Of a DNA stretch of 45,234 nt, positions 9,023 through 17,919 are shown one piece after another; position 1 is the stretch's first letter, and the number at the start of each line of letters is the position of its first letter. This DNA comes from an uncultured Blautia sp. (lineage in GTDB: Bacteria > Bacillota > Clostridia > Lachnospirales > Lachnospiraceae): positions 1 through 45,234 of the forward strand of contig URHH01000005.1 in NCBI GenBank assembly GCA_900547615.1. The letters run 5' to 3'. The notes under the pieces are model-generated. The model had not been told where the DNA came from, ran no database searches, and saw only the letters and a program-made list of their open reading frames with translations. Both the position numbers and the translations under genes were made by a program.

Positions 9023-10447
9023 ATGGGAAAAGACAGAAAAAGAAAGTCTCGTATATCTTCACGACAGAGAATTACCGTCTTACTGAGCCGTATTATTTTC
9101 ACCGGATTTTTTGTGCTGGGAACTGTATTTTTTCTTTCCGGTTGTCAGACAACGTCAAAAGAGGAAGCGAAATATGTGTTTGTGTTTTTGGGAGACGGTA
9201 TGGGGATCAATCAGGTGGCGTCTACCCGTTACTGGGAAGCGCAGGAAGAGGGTCAGTCCGGTGAGGAATCCATATGGAAGAAGGAGTCTTTTGACTCTTT
9301 TCCTGTGACCGGATTTATGAGCACGCATAATATGGAGCTTGGGGTGACAGACTCGGCAGCGTCCGCCACTGCAATTTTTTCAGGAAAGAAAACAAAGAAC
9401 GGTTTTCTTAATTATAATCCGGAAACAGAAGAAGCCTATACGCCGTTTGCAAAAAAGCTGAAAGAAAGCGGTTACGCGGTAGGAGTAATTTCCACTACAA
9501 GCTTGGAACATGCTTCTCCGGCAGCCTTATATGCAAATGCGGAAGACCGTTATCAGTATGAGGAAATTGCGCGTCAGGGAATTGCCTGTGGGTGGTTGGA
9601 TTTCTGGGCGGCAGGCGGGTTTCACGGAGAGGAAGAAATGCTTTTCCGGGAAGCAGAAGATAACGGATTTACAGTTGCGAGAACGCCGGAAGAACTGAAA
9701 AATCTGGACGGCTCTTCGCTGCCTGTGCTGGCTGCTGCAAAGAGCAGTTTTGCAGGAGCATATATGGATTATGAAATTGACCGCGCAAGAGCGGAAAAGT
9801 ATGGAGCGGAAAATATCTCTTTTTCAGATTTTGTAAAACAGGCTCTTGTCTGTATGGAAAAAGAAGAGAAATTCTTTTTATTTGCGGAGGCAGGAAAAAT
9901 CGACACAGCCTGCAGCGAGGGGGATATGATTTCTTCCATGTATGAAGTAAAGGCATTAGATGACGCAGTGGCAGAGGCAATAAAGTTTTATGAAAAGCAT
10001 CCGGAAGAAACCTTAATCGTCGTTCTCGCAGACCACGAGACGGGAAGTATGAGAATACGGACAGATATGGACTGCAGCCAGATTTCCGGACAGGTGGCTT
10101 CTTATGCAAGATTTGAGCTCATTATGCAGGAGTTATACGAAAAAAAGGCTCCTTTTTCAGAGGCAATGGAGAATGCAGAACACTATTTTGGAATAGTGGA
10201 GAATCAGTTGGAAGAAGAGGAAAAAGAAGAACTGAAAAAAGCATATACGGAAGGGGCAGAAGCTTTTACAGGAGAACTTTGTAAAATGAAGGCAGACAAG
10301 GCGAAAATCCAGTTGGTATCCGACTCTCACAGCGGACAGCCGGTTCCGGTATATGCTATTGGAAAAGGGGCGGAGATATTTTCCGGCGTGTACGATAATA
10401 CGGAAATATATGAGAAATTAAATACAATTATGGATTTTCAGGAGTAA
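9023..10447 (+). CDS. Lipoprotein alkaline phosphatase, PhoA family, altered zinc site
   Basis: 474 residues. The N-terminus has a basic stretch, a hydrophobic helix and the lipobox LSGC (C41), so it is probably membrane-tethered outside the cell. PhoA-family motifs: LGDGMG, the nucleophile in TDSAASAT (D110-S111), STTSLEHASPAA (Thr/Mg site), EAGKID, ADHE (D337-H338) and SDSHSGQ (H436). Oddity: in the EAGKIDTACS segment the residue four after D294, normally a zinc-binding His (H331 in E. coli PhoA), is S298. The gene starts four bases after the glycosyltransferase and ends the operon at a strong terminator. It may remove phosphate from the surface polymer or supply phosphate. Confidence 0.9.
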   Translation: MGKDRKRKSRISSRQRITVLLSRIIFTGFFVLGTVFFLSGCQTTSKEEAKYVFVFLGDGMGINQVASTRYWEAQEEGQSGEESIWKKESFDSFPVTGFMSTHNMELGVTDSAASATAIFSGKKTKNGFLNYNPETEEAYTPFAKKLKESGYAVGVISTTSLEHASPAALYANAEDRYQYEEIARQGIACGWLDFWAAGGFHGEEEMLFREAEDNGFTVARTPEELKNLDGSSLPVLAAAKSSFAGAYMDYEIDRARAEKYGAENISFSDFVKQALVCMEKEEKFFLFAEAGKIDTACSEGDMISSMYEVKALDDAVAEAIKFYEKHPEETLIVVLADHETGSMRIRTDMDCSQISGQVASYARFELIMQELYEKKAPFSEAMENAEHYFGIVENQLEEEEKEELKKAYTEGAEAFTGELCKMKADKAKIQLVSDSHSGQPVPVYAIGKGAEIFSGVYDNTEIYEKLNTIMDFQE

Positions 10448-10460
10448 CTATTATTTCAGA

Positions 10461-10500
10461 CAGTACCAGGCGAATCTTATGCCTGGTACTGAATTTTTTT
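10461..10500 (+). terminator. Strong Rho-independent terminator ending the surface-polymer operon
   Basis: An 11-base perfect stem (10461-10471 with 10481-10491), a nine-base loop and a run of seven T. It sits 13 bases after the phosphatase stop. Confidence 0.93.
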
Positions 10501-10524
10501 ACGGATTTTTAAATCCGCTAACTC

Positions 10525-10553
10525 TTGTCAACAGAGGGGATTTATCGTAATAT
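10525..10553 (+). promoter_or_regulatory. Sigma-A-type promoter of larB
   Basis: TTGTCA (10525-10530), a 17-base spacer and TAATAT (10548-10553), directly after the preceding terminator and about 30 bases before larB. Confidence 0.8.
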
Positions 10554-10579
10554 TAAAAGAGAACTTATACGGGAAAGGA

Positions 10580-11350
10580 ATGACAGAATTCATGACAATA
10601 CAGGAACTTCTGGAGGCAGTGCGCGATGGAAATGTAACTGTAAAAGAGGCGGAAACTTTATTAAAAAAAGAAAGCTATGAAGAGCTGGGATATGCAAAGC
10701 TTGATACCGGAAGAAAGAACCGCACCGGTTTTGCGGAAGTTGTTTACTGCAGCGGAAAGGCAGACCAGCATCTTTTGAATATATACGAACGTTTATATAA
10801 AGAATACGGAGAAGCCTTTGGTACGAGGGCGTCAGAAAAACAGTATGCTCTTGTAAAAGAGCGTTTTCCGGAGGCGGAATATGATCCGGTGTCCCGGATT
10901 TTAAAAATCAGGGGAAAGGAAAAAGAAAAAATCGGAAAAATCGTGGTATGCACAGCGGGAACAGCAGATATTCCCGTTGCAGAGGAAGCGGCGCAGACAG
11001 CAGAATATTTCGGGACAGAGGTGGAGCGGATCTATGATATAGGAGTCAGCGGAATGCACCGACTGTTTTCAAAACTGGAAATCATACAGAAGGCAAACTG
11101 CGTTGTGGCAGTGGCAGGAATGGAGGGGGCGCTTGCAAGCGTACTGGGAGGGCTTGTGAGCAGACCTGTGATCGCAGTTCCCACTTCAGTGGGATACGGC
11201 GCAAATTTCGGGGGAATGTCCGCACTTCTTACAATGATCAATTCATGTGCTAACGGGGTGGCAGTTGTAAACATAGATAATGGTTACGGAGCCGGTTATC
11301 TTGCGACGCAGATAAACCGTCTTGCAGCAGGGAAAGGAGAGGAAGCATAG
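10580..11350 (+). CDS. larB: Nickel-pincer cofactor biosynthesis protein LarB
   Basis: 256 residues, normal for LarB, which carboxylates and hydrolyses nicotinic acid adenine dinucleotide in the first step of nickel-pincer nucleotide synthesis. The C-terminal half is the PurE-like fold: VVCTAGTADIPVAEEA, VERIYDIGVSGMHRLF, VAVAGMEGALASVLGGL, VIAVPTSVGYGANFGG and the final GYGAGYLA. The start at ATG 10580 touches its Shine-Dalgarno sequence; ATG 10592 (MTIQELLEAV) is a credible alternative. larC follows with a one-base overlap. LarA (lactate racemase) and LarE are not in the window, so the enzyme served by the cofactor is unknown. Confidence 0.92.
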   Translation: MTEFMTIQELLEAVRDGNVTVKEAETLLKKESYEELGYAKLDTGRKNRTGFAEVVYCSGKADQHLLNIYERLYKEYGEAFGTRASEKQYALVKERFPEAEYDPVSRILKIRGKEKEKIGKIVVCTAGTADIPVAEEAAQTAEYFGTEVERIYDIGVSGMHRLFSKLEIIQKANCVVAVAGMEGALASVLGGLVSRPVIAVPTSVGYGANFGGMSALLTMINSCANGVAVVNIDNGYGAGYLATQINRLAAGKGEEA

Positions 11351-12639
11351 TGGGAAATACATTATATCTGGAATGTTATTCCGGAATCAGCGGGGATATG
11401 ACAGTTGCGGCGCTCCTTGATCTTGGTGCAGACAGGGAGGTTCTTGAAAATGCTTTGAAAAGCCTTCCGCTTACAGGATACAGAACAGAAATTAAAAAAG
11501 TAAAAAAATCAGGGATTGAGGCGTGTGATTTTCATGTGATCCTTGATAAAGAATATGAAAATCACGATCATGATATGGAGTACCTTCATGGACACGGTCA
11601 TTTTGAAATGAATTCACATGGACAGGAGCATATTCATGAAGAGAGCGGCGGAAGGGAACACACGCATCACCATGTTCACAGAGGATTAAAGGAAATTAAA
11701 GAGATTATATACGCGGGGAAGCTTACAGAAAATGCAGAGCGTCTTGCAATAAAAATCTTTTCCATACTTGCAGAGGCAGAGGCGGCAGCTCATAACGTTC
11801 CGGCAGAAGAAGTGCATTTCCACGAGGTAGGGGCAGTAGACTCGATTGTGGATATTGTGGCGGCAGCCGTGTGTATCGACAATCTGAATGTGGCAGAGGT
11901 GATCGTACCGGAGCTTTGGGAGGGACGTGGAACAGTCCGCTGTCAGCACGGGATCCTTCCGATCCCTGTTCCTGCCGTCTTAAATCTGGCGTCTCAAAAC
12001 GGGCTGAAAATAAAAATCACAGATGTGCAGGGCGAACTGGTAACGCCTACAGGAGCAGCTATTGCAGCCACTGTTCGGACAAAGGAGAGGCTTCCGGAGC
12101 GTTTTTCCGTTATAAAAACGGGAATCGGCGCAGGAAAAAGAGAGTATGACTGTCCGGGGATTCTCAGGGCAATGCTTATTAAAGAGGAAGAGAAAGGAAA
12201 GAAAGATACCATCTGTAAGCTGGAGGCAAATATTGACGACTGCACAGGAGAAGCCCTTGGATATGCCATGAAGCTTCTTATGGAAGCAGGGGCAAGAGAT
12301 GTGTATTATGTGCCTGCTTTTATGAAAAAGAATCGTCCTGCATGGATTTTAAATGTTCTCTGTAAGGAAGAGGTCAGGGAGGATCTGGAACAGATTATTT
12401 TCAGGGAAACAACTACTATCGGAATCCGAAGAACAGCGATGAAAAGAACGATCCTTGAGCGGGAAATAAGAGAAATAGATACAAGCATGGGGAAGGTTCT
12501 TATGAAGGTATGCAAGGACGGGGAAAAGACATATTTTTATCCGGAATATGAAAGTCTTGCAGAGCTTTGTAAAAAAACAGGGCTTTCTTACCGGGAAGCC
12601 TTTGAGATAGCTGTAAATGAAGCGAAGAAAGAAGTATGA
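11350..12639 (+). CDS. larC: Nickel insertion protein LarC, single-frame form
   Basis: 429 residues, starting at GTG 11350 that shares a base with the larB stop; aaggagagg lies just upstream. LarC inserts nickel into the pincer cofactor using CTP. Seen: YLECYSGISGDM at the N-terminus, a histidine-rich stretch (about residues 75-117, many HxH pairs) likely to hold nickel, AEEVHFHEVGAVDSIVDIV, VTPTGAAIAAT, and the C-terminal LEANIDDCTGEALGYAM with a TTTIGIRR element. In Lactobacillus plantarum the gene is split into larC1 and larC2 with a frameshift; here the two parts are one uninterrupted frame. Confidence 0.93.
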   Translation: MGNTLYLECYSGISGDMTVAALLDLGADREVLENALKSLPLTGYRTEIKKVKKSGIEACDFHVILDKEYENHDHDMEYLHGHGHFEMNSHGQEHIHEESGGREHTHHHVHRGLKEIKEIIYAGKLTENAERLAIKIFSILAEAEAAAHNVPAEEVHFHEVGAVDSIVDIVAAAVCIDNLNVAEVIVPELWEGRGTVRCQHGILPIPVPAVLNLASQNGLKIKITDVQGELVTPTGAAIAATVRTKERLPERFSVIKTGIGAGKREYDCPGILRAMLIKEEEKGKKDTICKLEANIDDCTGEALGYAMKLLMEAGARDVYYVPAFMKKNRPAWILNVLCKEEVREDLEQIIFRETTTIGIRRTAMKRTILEREIREIDTSMGKVLMKVCKDGEKTYFYPEYESLAELCKKTGLSYREAFEIAVNEAKKEV

Positions 12640-12653
12640 AAGAGGAGAGATAA

Positions 12654-13832
12654 ATGCAAACCAAAGAAAATCAGAAGAAAACAAAAGGGGGAGATCTTGC
12701 GGTCTGTCCTCATGCGAAGAAGTGCGGAGGCTGTCAGTATCAGGGCATTTCCTATGAAGAGCAGTTAAAGAAGAAACAGAAGCAGGAAGAAAAGCTTCTT
12801 GGAAGATTCGGAAAAGTAAAGCTGATAAAGGGTATGGAAAATCCGTATCATTACAGAAATAAGGTTCATGCAGTTTTTGACAGGGACAGAAAAGGAAATA
12901 TTATTTCCGGAACATATGAGGCAAAATCCCACAGAGTAGTTCCTATTGAAAGCTGTATGATAGAAGATGAAAAAAGTCAGGAAATTATCCGCACCATACG
13001 GGGAATGCTGAAATCCTTTAAAATAAAAACATACGATGAAGATACGGGGTATGGACTTCTCCGTCATGTACTGGTGAGAAGAGGCTTTGAGACAAACGAG
13101 ATCATGGTGGTTCTCGTAGTAAGCTCTCCTGTTTTTCCGTCAAAAAATAATTTCGTCAAGGCTTTGCGAAAAGAACACCCTGAGATTTCCACAGTCGTTT
13201 TAAATATTAATGACAAAAGGACGAGTATGGTACTGGGAGAAAGAGAAATCGTAATTTACGGAAAAGGTTTTATCCGGGACAGATTATGCGGCTGTTCCTT
13301 CCGGATTTCCCCGAAATCCTTTTATCAGGTAAATCCTGTGCAGACGGAGATCCTTTATAAAGAGGCGGTGCGACTTGCAGGGCTTACAGGAAAAGAGAGG
13401 GTGATCGACGCCTACTGCGGAATCGGAACCATTGGAATGGTTGCGTCAAAGCAGGCAAAAGAGGTGATTGGAATTGAGCTGAATAAGGACGCAGTCCGTG
13501 ATGCCAGAATCAATGCAAGGGAAAATAAAATCACTAATATCTCTTTCTATGAAAATGATGCAGGCGTATTTATGGAATCTATGGCAGCGCAGGGAGAGAC
13601 AGCGGACGTTGTATTTATGGATCCGCCCCGTGCAGGAAGCGATGAAAAATTTCTTTCCTCTGTCGTGACACTGGATCCGAAGCGTATTGTATATATTTCC
13701 TGCAATCCGGAGACTCTTGCCAGAGATTTAAAATATCTTGTAAAGAAAGGATATAAGGTAAGGGAAATACAGCCTGTTGATATGTTTGGATTTACGGAAC
13801 ACTGTGAAACAGTTTGTCTTTTACAAAAATAA
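12654..13832 (+). CDS. 23S rRNA (uracil-5-)-methyltransferase, RlmD/RlmCD type
   Basis: 392 residues. It transfers methyl from S-adenosylmethionine to C5 of uridine in 23S rRNA. The iron-sulfur cluster cysteines are C18, C24 and C27 (CPHAKKCGGC), plus a later one in PIESCM. The Rossmann fold has VIDAYCGIGTIG (SAM site) and FMDPPRAG, and the catalytic cysteine is in VYISCNPETLARDL. Oddity: it begins directly at the cluster, so the N-terminal TRAM RNA-binding domain common in the family is missing. It is 14 bases after larC and probably shares its transcript. Family certain; the exact uridine is not. Confidence 0.9.
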   Translation: MQTKENQKKTKGGDLAVCPHAKKCGGCQYQGISYEEQLKKKQKQEEKLLGRFGKVKLIKGMENPYHYRNKVHAVFDRDRKGNIISGTYEAKSHRVVPIESCMIEDEKSQEIIRTIRGMLKSFKIKTYDEDTGYGLLRHVLVRRGFETNEIMVVLVVSSPVFPSKNNFVKALRKEHPEISTVVLNINDKRTSMVLGEREIVIYGKGFIRDRLCGCSFRISPKSFYQVNPVQTEILYKEAVRLAGLTGKERVIDAYCGIGTIGMVASKQAKEVIGIELNKDAVRDARINARENKITNISFYENDAGVFMESMAAQGETADVVFMDPPRAGSDEKFLSSVVTLDPKRIVYISCNPETLARDLKYLVKKGYKVREIQPVDMFGFTEHCETVCLLQK

Positions 13833-13846
13833 GGATTGAAATACAA

Positions 13847-15718
13847 ATGAAGAAACGAAAAACTGCACAAAGTCTTGGAAAAAGGATTTTATTAATAACA
13901 GGCATCTCTGTTATGCTGCTCCTGGTAATATCCGCTGTGTTCAATTTGAGTTTCTATAAAATACATAATCTGCTTCTGGAAAAAGACATGGAACAGGTGG
14001 AATTTACTTCTAATTACGTTATAAAACTCGTCTACACAGAAATTGAAAAGTTTATATCTGCTTTTGAGGTAAGTCAGAATCGAATCCTTGATTATAAGGA
14101 GGGGGAGATCAGAGAACTGACAGAAGAACTTGAGGAAATCAAAGAAGAGATGCAGTTTGAAAAAGTAGGGGTAGTAGATTTAAAGGGAAACAGCATAGAC
14201 GATACCGGGAAAACTGAGAGCATTCAAAATCCTGAGTTTATGGAGGAAATAAAAAATAATCGCAGATATATATCAAATGTAGTTGCGATTTCTGACGCGC
14301 TTTTTATGGCGGTTCCCATTGTACAGGAAAATGAAGTGAAAGGCGCAGTCTGGGGATATTGCTTTGTCTCTATGCTTGCGGAAGAAATTGAATTATCAAA
14401 AGATTCGCATCTCTATTTTCAGATCGTTGACGATACGGGAACTTATATCAGCAATTCCAATAACATTCATGCGTTTGCCAGAAGTATGAATTTATGGGAC
14501 GAATTGAAAAAATATCAAATATCAGACGGCATTACAGTAGAAGATATAAAAAATGATGTGGAGCATGGGCGTTCCGGATATTTTAATTTTGTTTATAAAG
14601 GCCAGGGAAGGCACGTAGTTTATGAGCCTCTGGGAATTAAAAACTGGTATGTCTTTTCTATGATGGTGGAGGAATATCTTGGTGATTATATAAAGGAAAT
14701 CGAGAAGACATTTTCCGGGCTTCTTATCATCGTTCTGGGAGCTGTGACGCTTGTGACAGGGCTTCTTGGATTTTTTATATATAAAACCATGCGCCTGATC
14801 AAGGGACAAAATGAGCAGCTTCTGGCAAAGAACAGGCTTCTGTTTATGGTTTTGGAGCATACAAACGATATTCCTTTCGAAATTGATCTTTTAAAAAAAG
14901 AAATCACATTTTATCGTGATAAGGATCCTGAAAAGGTAATGATCAGGAATCTGGAAGAATACGCACCGGAAAACATGATCAGGAAAGAGAAGATCATTTC
15001 TGAGGAGTATGAAACTTACCGGAAATTTTATCAAAATATTCTGTCGGGAACAGCAACAGAAAATCTTGTATTAAAAATAAAAACAGGGATACATTGGGAA
15101 TACAGGAAGATACATATCGAAGTGATCAGTCAGGAGAATATGATTGGTTTTCTGGAAGACTGTACGGAACAGATTATTCAAAACCAGCGGATTAAGGAAA
15201 TCAGTATTAAAGTGCAGAATGATTCGCTTACAGGCCTGTACAGCAGAGATTATTTTGTACAGGAAGCAGAAAAAATCATGCAAAAATCTTTGACAGAGAA
15301 GACGGGAAAATACTGTGCGCTGTTTTTGCTTGATCTGGATTATTTTAAAAAGGCAAATGATACTCTGGGTCATATGACGGGAGACAGGATACTGGTTGAA
15401 ACAGGAAAAAAACTGAAAGCAGTTCTCAGGAAGAGCGATTTGATCGGTCGCCTGGGCGGAGATGAATTTGTTGTTTTTATTGAAAATGCAGAAGATATTT
15501 CCGCTGTTAAGAAATGTGCGGAAAAGATAAACGAAACACTGCGTGCCACTTACGGGAAAGAAAAAAAGGTTACGATCAGCGCGTCTGTCGGCGTGGCTGT
15601 CTGGACAGGAGAAAAAAATTTTGCCGAGCTTTATAAAATAGCGGATACTGCGCTGTACAGAGTAAAGGAGCGTGGAAGAGACGGATATTATATTTTATGT
15701 GGGAATACAGAGCAGTGA
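13847..15718 (+). CDS. Membrane sensor diguanylate cyclase (GGDEF)
   Basis: 623 residues from ATG 13847; the frame opens earlier inside the methyltransferase gene, but ATG 13847 follows aagga. Layout: membrane helix (about 12-34), an extracellular Cache-like sensor, a second helix (about 285-308), a PAS-like linker, then GGDEF. The active site GGDEF is intact at residues 537-541, and an RKSD inhibitory site (RxxD) lies five residues before it, so the enzyme should make c-di-GMP and be feedback inhibited. The next gene is an EAL phosphodiesterase with the same membrane layout, so the pair probably sets c-di-GMP locally in response to outside ligands. Confidence 0.92.
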   Translation: MKKRKTAQSLGKRILLITGISVMLLLVISAVFNLSFYKIHNLLLEKDMEQVEFTSNYVIKLVYTEIEKFISAFEVSQNRILDYKEGEIRELTEELEEIKEEMQFEKVGVVDLKGNSIDDTGKTESIQNPEFMEEIKNNRRYISNVVAISDALFMAVPIVQENEVKGAVWGYCFVSMLAEEIELSKDSHLYFQIVDDTGTYISNSNNIHAFARSMNLWDELKKYQISDGITVEDIKNDVEHGRSGYFNFVYKGQGRHVVYEPLGIKNWYVFSMMVEEYLGDYIKEIEKTFSGLLIIVLGAVTLVTGLLGFFIYKTMRLIKGQNEQLLAKNRLLFMVLEHTNDIPFEIDLLKKEITFYRDKDPEKVMIRNLEEYAPENMIRKEKIISEEYETYRKFYQNILSGTATENLVLKIKTGIHWEYRKIHIEVISQENMIGFLEDCTEQIIQNQRIKEISIKVQNDSLTGLYSRDYFVQEAEKIMQKSLTEKTGKYCALFLLDLDYFKKANDTLGHMTGDRILVETGKKLKAVLRKSDLIGRLGGDEFVVFIENAEDISAVKKCAEKINETLRATYGKEKKVTISASVGVAVWTGEKNFAELYKIADTALYRVKERGRDGYYILCGNTEQ

Positions 15719-15730
15719 GAGGTGACCGAC

Positions 15731-17887
15731 ATGAATGATGTGAAAAAGCAAAAAAGATATGTATTGGGAGGAAGTATTTTCGTGCTTCTTTTGCTGGTCT
15801 GTTTTGCAGTAAACACAGTTATGTTCAACAATAAGATGAATCATATTGTGCAGCAGTATATGGCAGACAGTAATCAGCAACTGGCAGAACATATATCTTC
15901 CCTCTTAAAATCAGGAGAAGAATTTGTTGCAGATTTTGCTGATACGCTGACACGTATGCCGGAATTTCTTCTGACAGAGGAACTGTTGAAGAGAAAAGCG
16001 GACGCAATTGGATTTGAAAACATAGCAGTAGTATCTGTAAATGAAAAAAATGAAATTTCTTTTTCGCCCGAAGAGGAAGAACTGCGAGAATGGCTCGGAG
16101 ACAATGAGGAAGCAGCAACAGAACCCCGTGCTTCATTTCTTGGAAAAAAACAGATTATATTTTCTGCTCCCGTGGTGAAAGAAAAAAAGACAGAAAAAAT
16201 TGTCCTGGGGCTACAGAGCTACAGGGAAATTCATTCACTGATTAAACAGACCGATAACTGGAGACACGGAATACGGGTGTTAATAAACCGTACAGACGGA
16301 GAGATTCTCATGATGGAAAAAGGAGAGGATTCGTTTGTATCGGAAGAGGAAATTCCGGGAATTCTTGAAAAAGTAAGACAGAGCGGATATAAAGAGATGT
16401 CAAAATTTGGAAATCGTTTTATTTCAGTTGCGCAGGTAGAGGGAACTGACTGGGTACAGATTTCTATGATGAGCCAAAATGTATTGAAAGGCAAAATGGG
16501 AAAGTATACAGGTACATATTTTGTTCTTATACTTGGGGAATTTCTTGTTCTGACAGCTGCATTGTACGCATTTCAGAGAGATATGAAGAAAAAGGAGGTG
16601 CTTTTTCTAAAGGATTCTCTGACAGGCGGGTACAATCGAGAAGGATTTCTGCGAATGAGCCAGGAATGCATAGGAGAAAGCAATGATACAGATTATACAG
16701 TCGTATGTCTGAATATTTGCGATTTTCGTCATATTAATGAGCTGTGGGGAGAGGACACGGGAAATAAAGCACTGAAATTCGTATGTCGGGTTCTGGAAGA
16801 AAAAGCAGGAAAAAAAGAACTGGTTTGCCGGAACAGTATGGATCATTTCTTCCTTCTTCTGCGTGAGGAAACAGAAGAAAGAGTTTCTGCGCGGGCGGCA
16901 GAAATGATCGATACTATAAATGAAAAAATCCACGAGAAGTTTTCCGGATATAATATGGAATTTTATATAGGCGCCTGCAGGCTGTCTGTAGAAGAAAATA
17001 TAGAAAAAGCTATGGGAAAGGCAATTTATGCGAGCAAACAGGGAGAGGAAAGAAATGTATGCAGATTTTACGACGAAGAGGCTGCAGAGAAAATAAAAGA
17101 AGAGCAGGAAATCAATGCACTTTTCGCAGAATCCCTGGAAAATCACGATTTTAAAATTTATTTTCAGCCGAAGGTTTCCGGTGATAAGCCGTGTCAGGCG
17201 GAAGCTCTGGTGCGCTGGGTTCATAAGGAAAGAGGAGTTATTTATCCGGATCAGTTTATTCCTCTTTTCGAACATAATGGAAAAATCTGTGAGCTGGATT
17301 TATATGTTTTTGAAGAAGTGTGCAGGATAGAATCCGACTGGTTAAAGCAGGGCAAAGAGGCGATGGAGATTTCGGTCAATATTTCCAGATTCACGCTGCT
17401 GAATGCAGGAACTGAAATTTGGGAAAAATACAGATCTGTGAAAGAAAAGTACAACATTCCGGATAATCTGATAGAGATTGAACTGACAGAAAATATACTG
17501 ATGGACGAAAGCCAGATTGCTTATATGCAAAAACTTCTGCAGGGATTTTGTTCCTGCGGCTTAAAAGTGGCTCTCGACGATTTCGGATTTGCCTATTCTT
17601 CCCTTTCTTTATTAAAAGCCTTTGATATAGATACGATCAAGCTGGACAGAAGATTTTTCATAGATGAAAATGAGAAGTCAAAAAAAATCGTGAAGTATAT
17701 GATCCAGCTTGCCCACGGTCTGAATATGCGCGTGGTAGCAGAAGGAATCGAGGAGGACGGGCAGATAGAGGTACTGCAGGAAATTGGCTGTGACTTTATT
17801 CAGGGATATGTATATTCAAAGCCGCTCCCTCTGGAGAAATTTAATATATGGAAACAAGAATATGAGGAACAAAAAAGTCCCGGCTGA
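15731..17887 (+). CDS. Membrane c-di-GMP phosphodiesterase (degenerate GGDEF + EAL)
   Basis: 718 residues from ATG 15731, preceded by gagaggtga; an in-frame GTG at 15722 overlaps that site and is less likely. Two membrane helices (about 10-30 and 258-280) flank a sensor domain. The GGDEF domain is degenerate: the signature position reads NSMDHF, so no cyclase activity is expected. The EAL domain is complete: EAL at residues 491-493, SVNISRF, IELTEN, LDDFGFAYSSL, IKLDRRF, VVAEGIE and GCDFIQGY, all the metal and catalytic residues of active phosphodiesterases. It starts 12 bases after the cyclase gene, and its stop lies in a terminator stem. Confidence 0.92.
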   Translation: MNDVKKQKRYVLGGSIFVLLLLVCFAVNTVMFNNKMNHIVQQYMADSNQQLAEHISSLLKSGEEFVADFADTLTRMPEFLLTEELLKRKADAIGFENIAVVSVNEKNEISFSPEEEELREWLGDNEEAATEPRASFLGKKQIIFSAPVVKEKKTEKIVLGLQSYREIHSLIKQTDNWRHGIRVLINRTDGEILMMEKGEDSFVSEEEIPGILEKVRQSGYKEMSKFGNRFISVAQVEGTDWVQISMMSQNVLKGKMGKYTGTYFVLILGEFLVLTAALYAFQRDMKKKEVLFLKDSLTGGYNREGFLRMSQECIGESNDTDYTVVCLNICDFRHINELWGEDTGNKALKFVCRVLEEKAGKKELVCRNSMDHFFLLLREETEERVSARAAEMIDTINEKIHEKFSGYNMEFYIGACRLSVEENIEKAMGKAIYASKQGEERNVCRFYDEEAAEKIKEEQEINALFAESLENHDFKIYFQPKVSGDKPCQAEALVRWVHKERGVIYPDQFIPLFEHNGKICELDLYVFEEVCRIESDWLKQGKEAMEISVNISRFTLLNAGTEIWEKYRSVKEKYNIPDNLIEIELTENILMDESQIAYMQKLLQGFCSCGLKVALDDFGFAYSSLSLLKAFDIDTIKLDRRFFIDENEKSKKIVKYMIQLAHGLNMRVVAEGIEEDGQIEVLQEIGCDFIQGYVYSKPLPLEKFNIWKQEYEEQKSPG

Positions 17888-17908
17888 ATTAACAGCCGGG
17901 ATATTTTT
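17879..17908. terminator. Terminator between the EAL gene and pckA
   Basis: An eight-base GC-rich stem (17879-17886 with 17893-17900), six-base loop and T run on the plus strand. It overlaps the EAL stop codon and lies between convergent genes. Confidence 0.85.
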
Positions 17909-17919
17909 TGAAATATGAA

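Noticed and set aside
11350..12639. Programmed frameshift in larC, as in Lactobacillus
   Set aside because: The gene reads through in one frame from the N-terminal to the C-terminal motifs.
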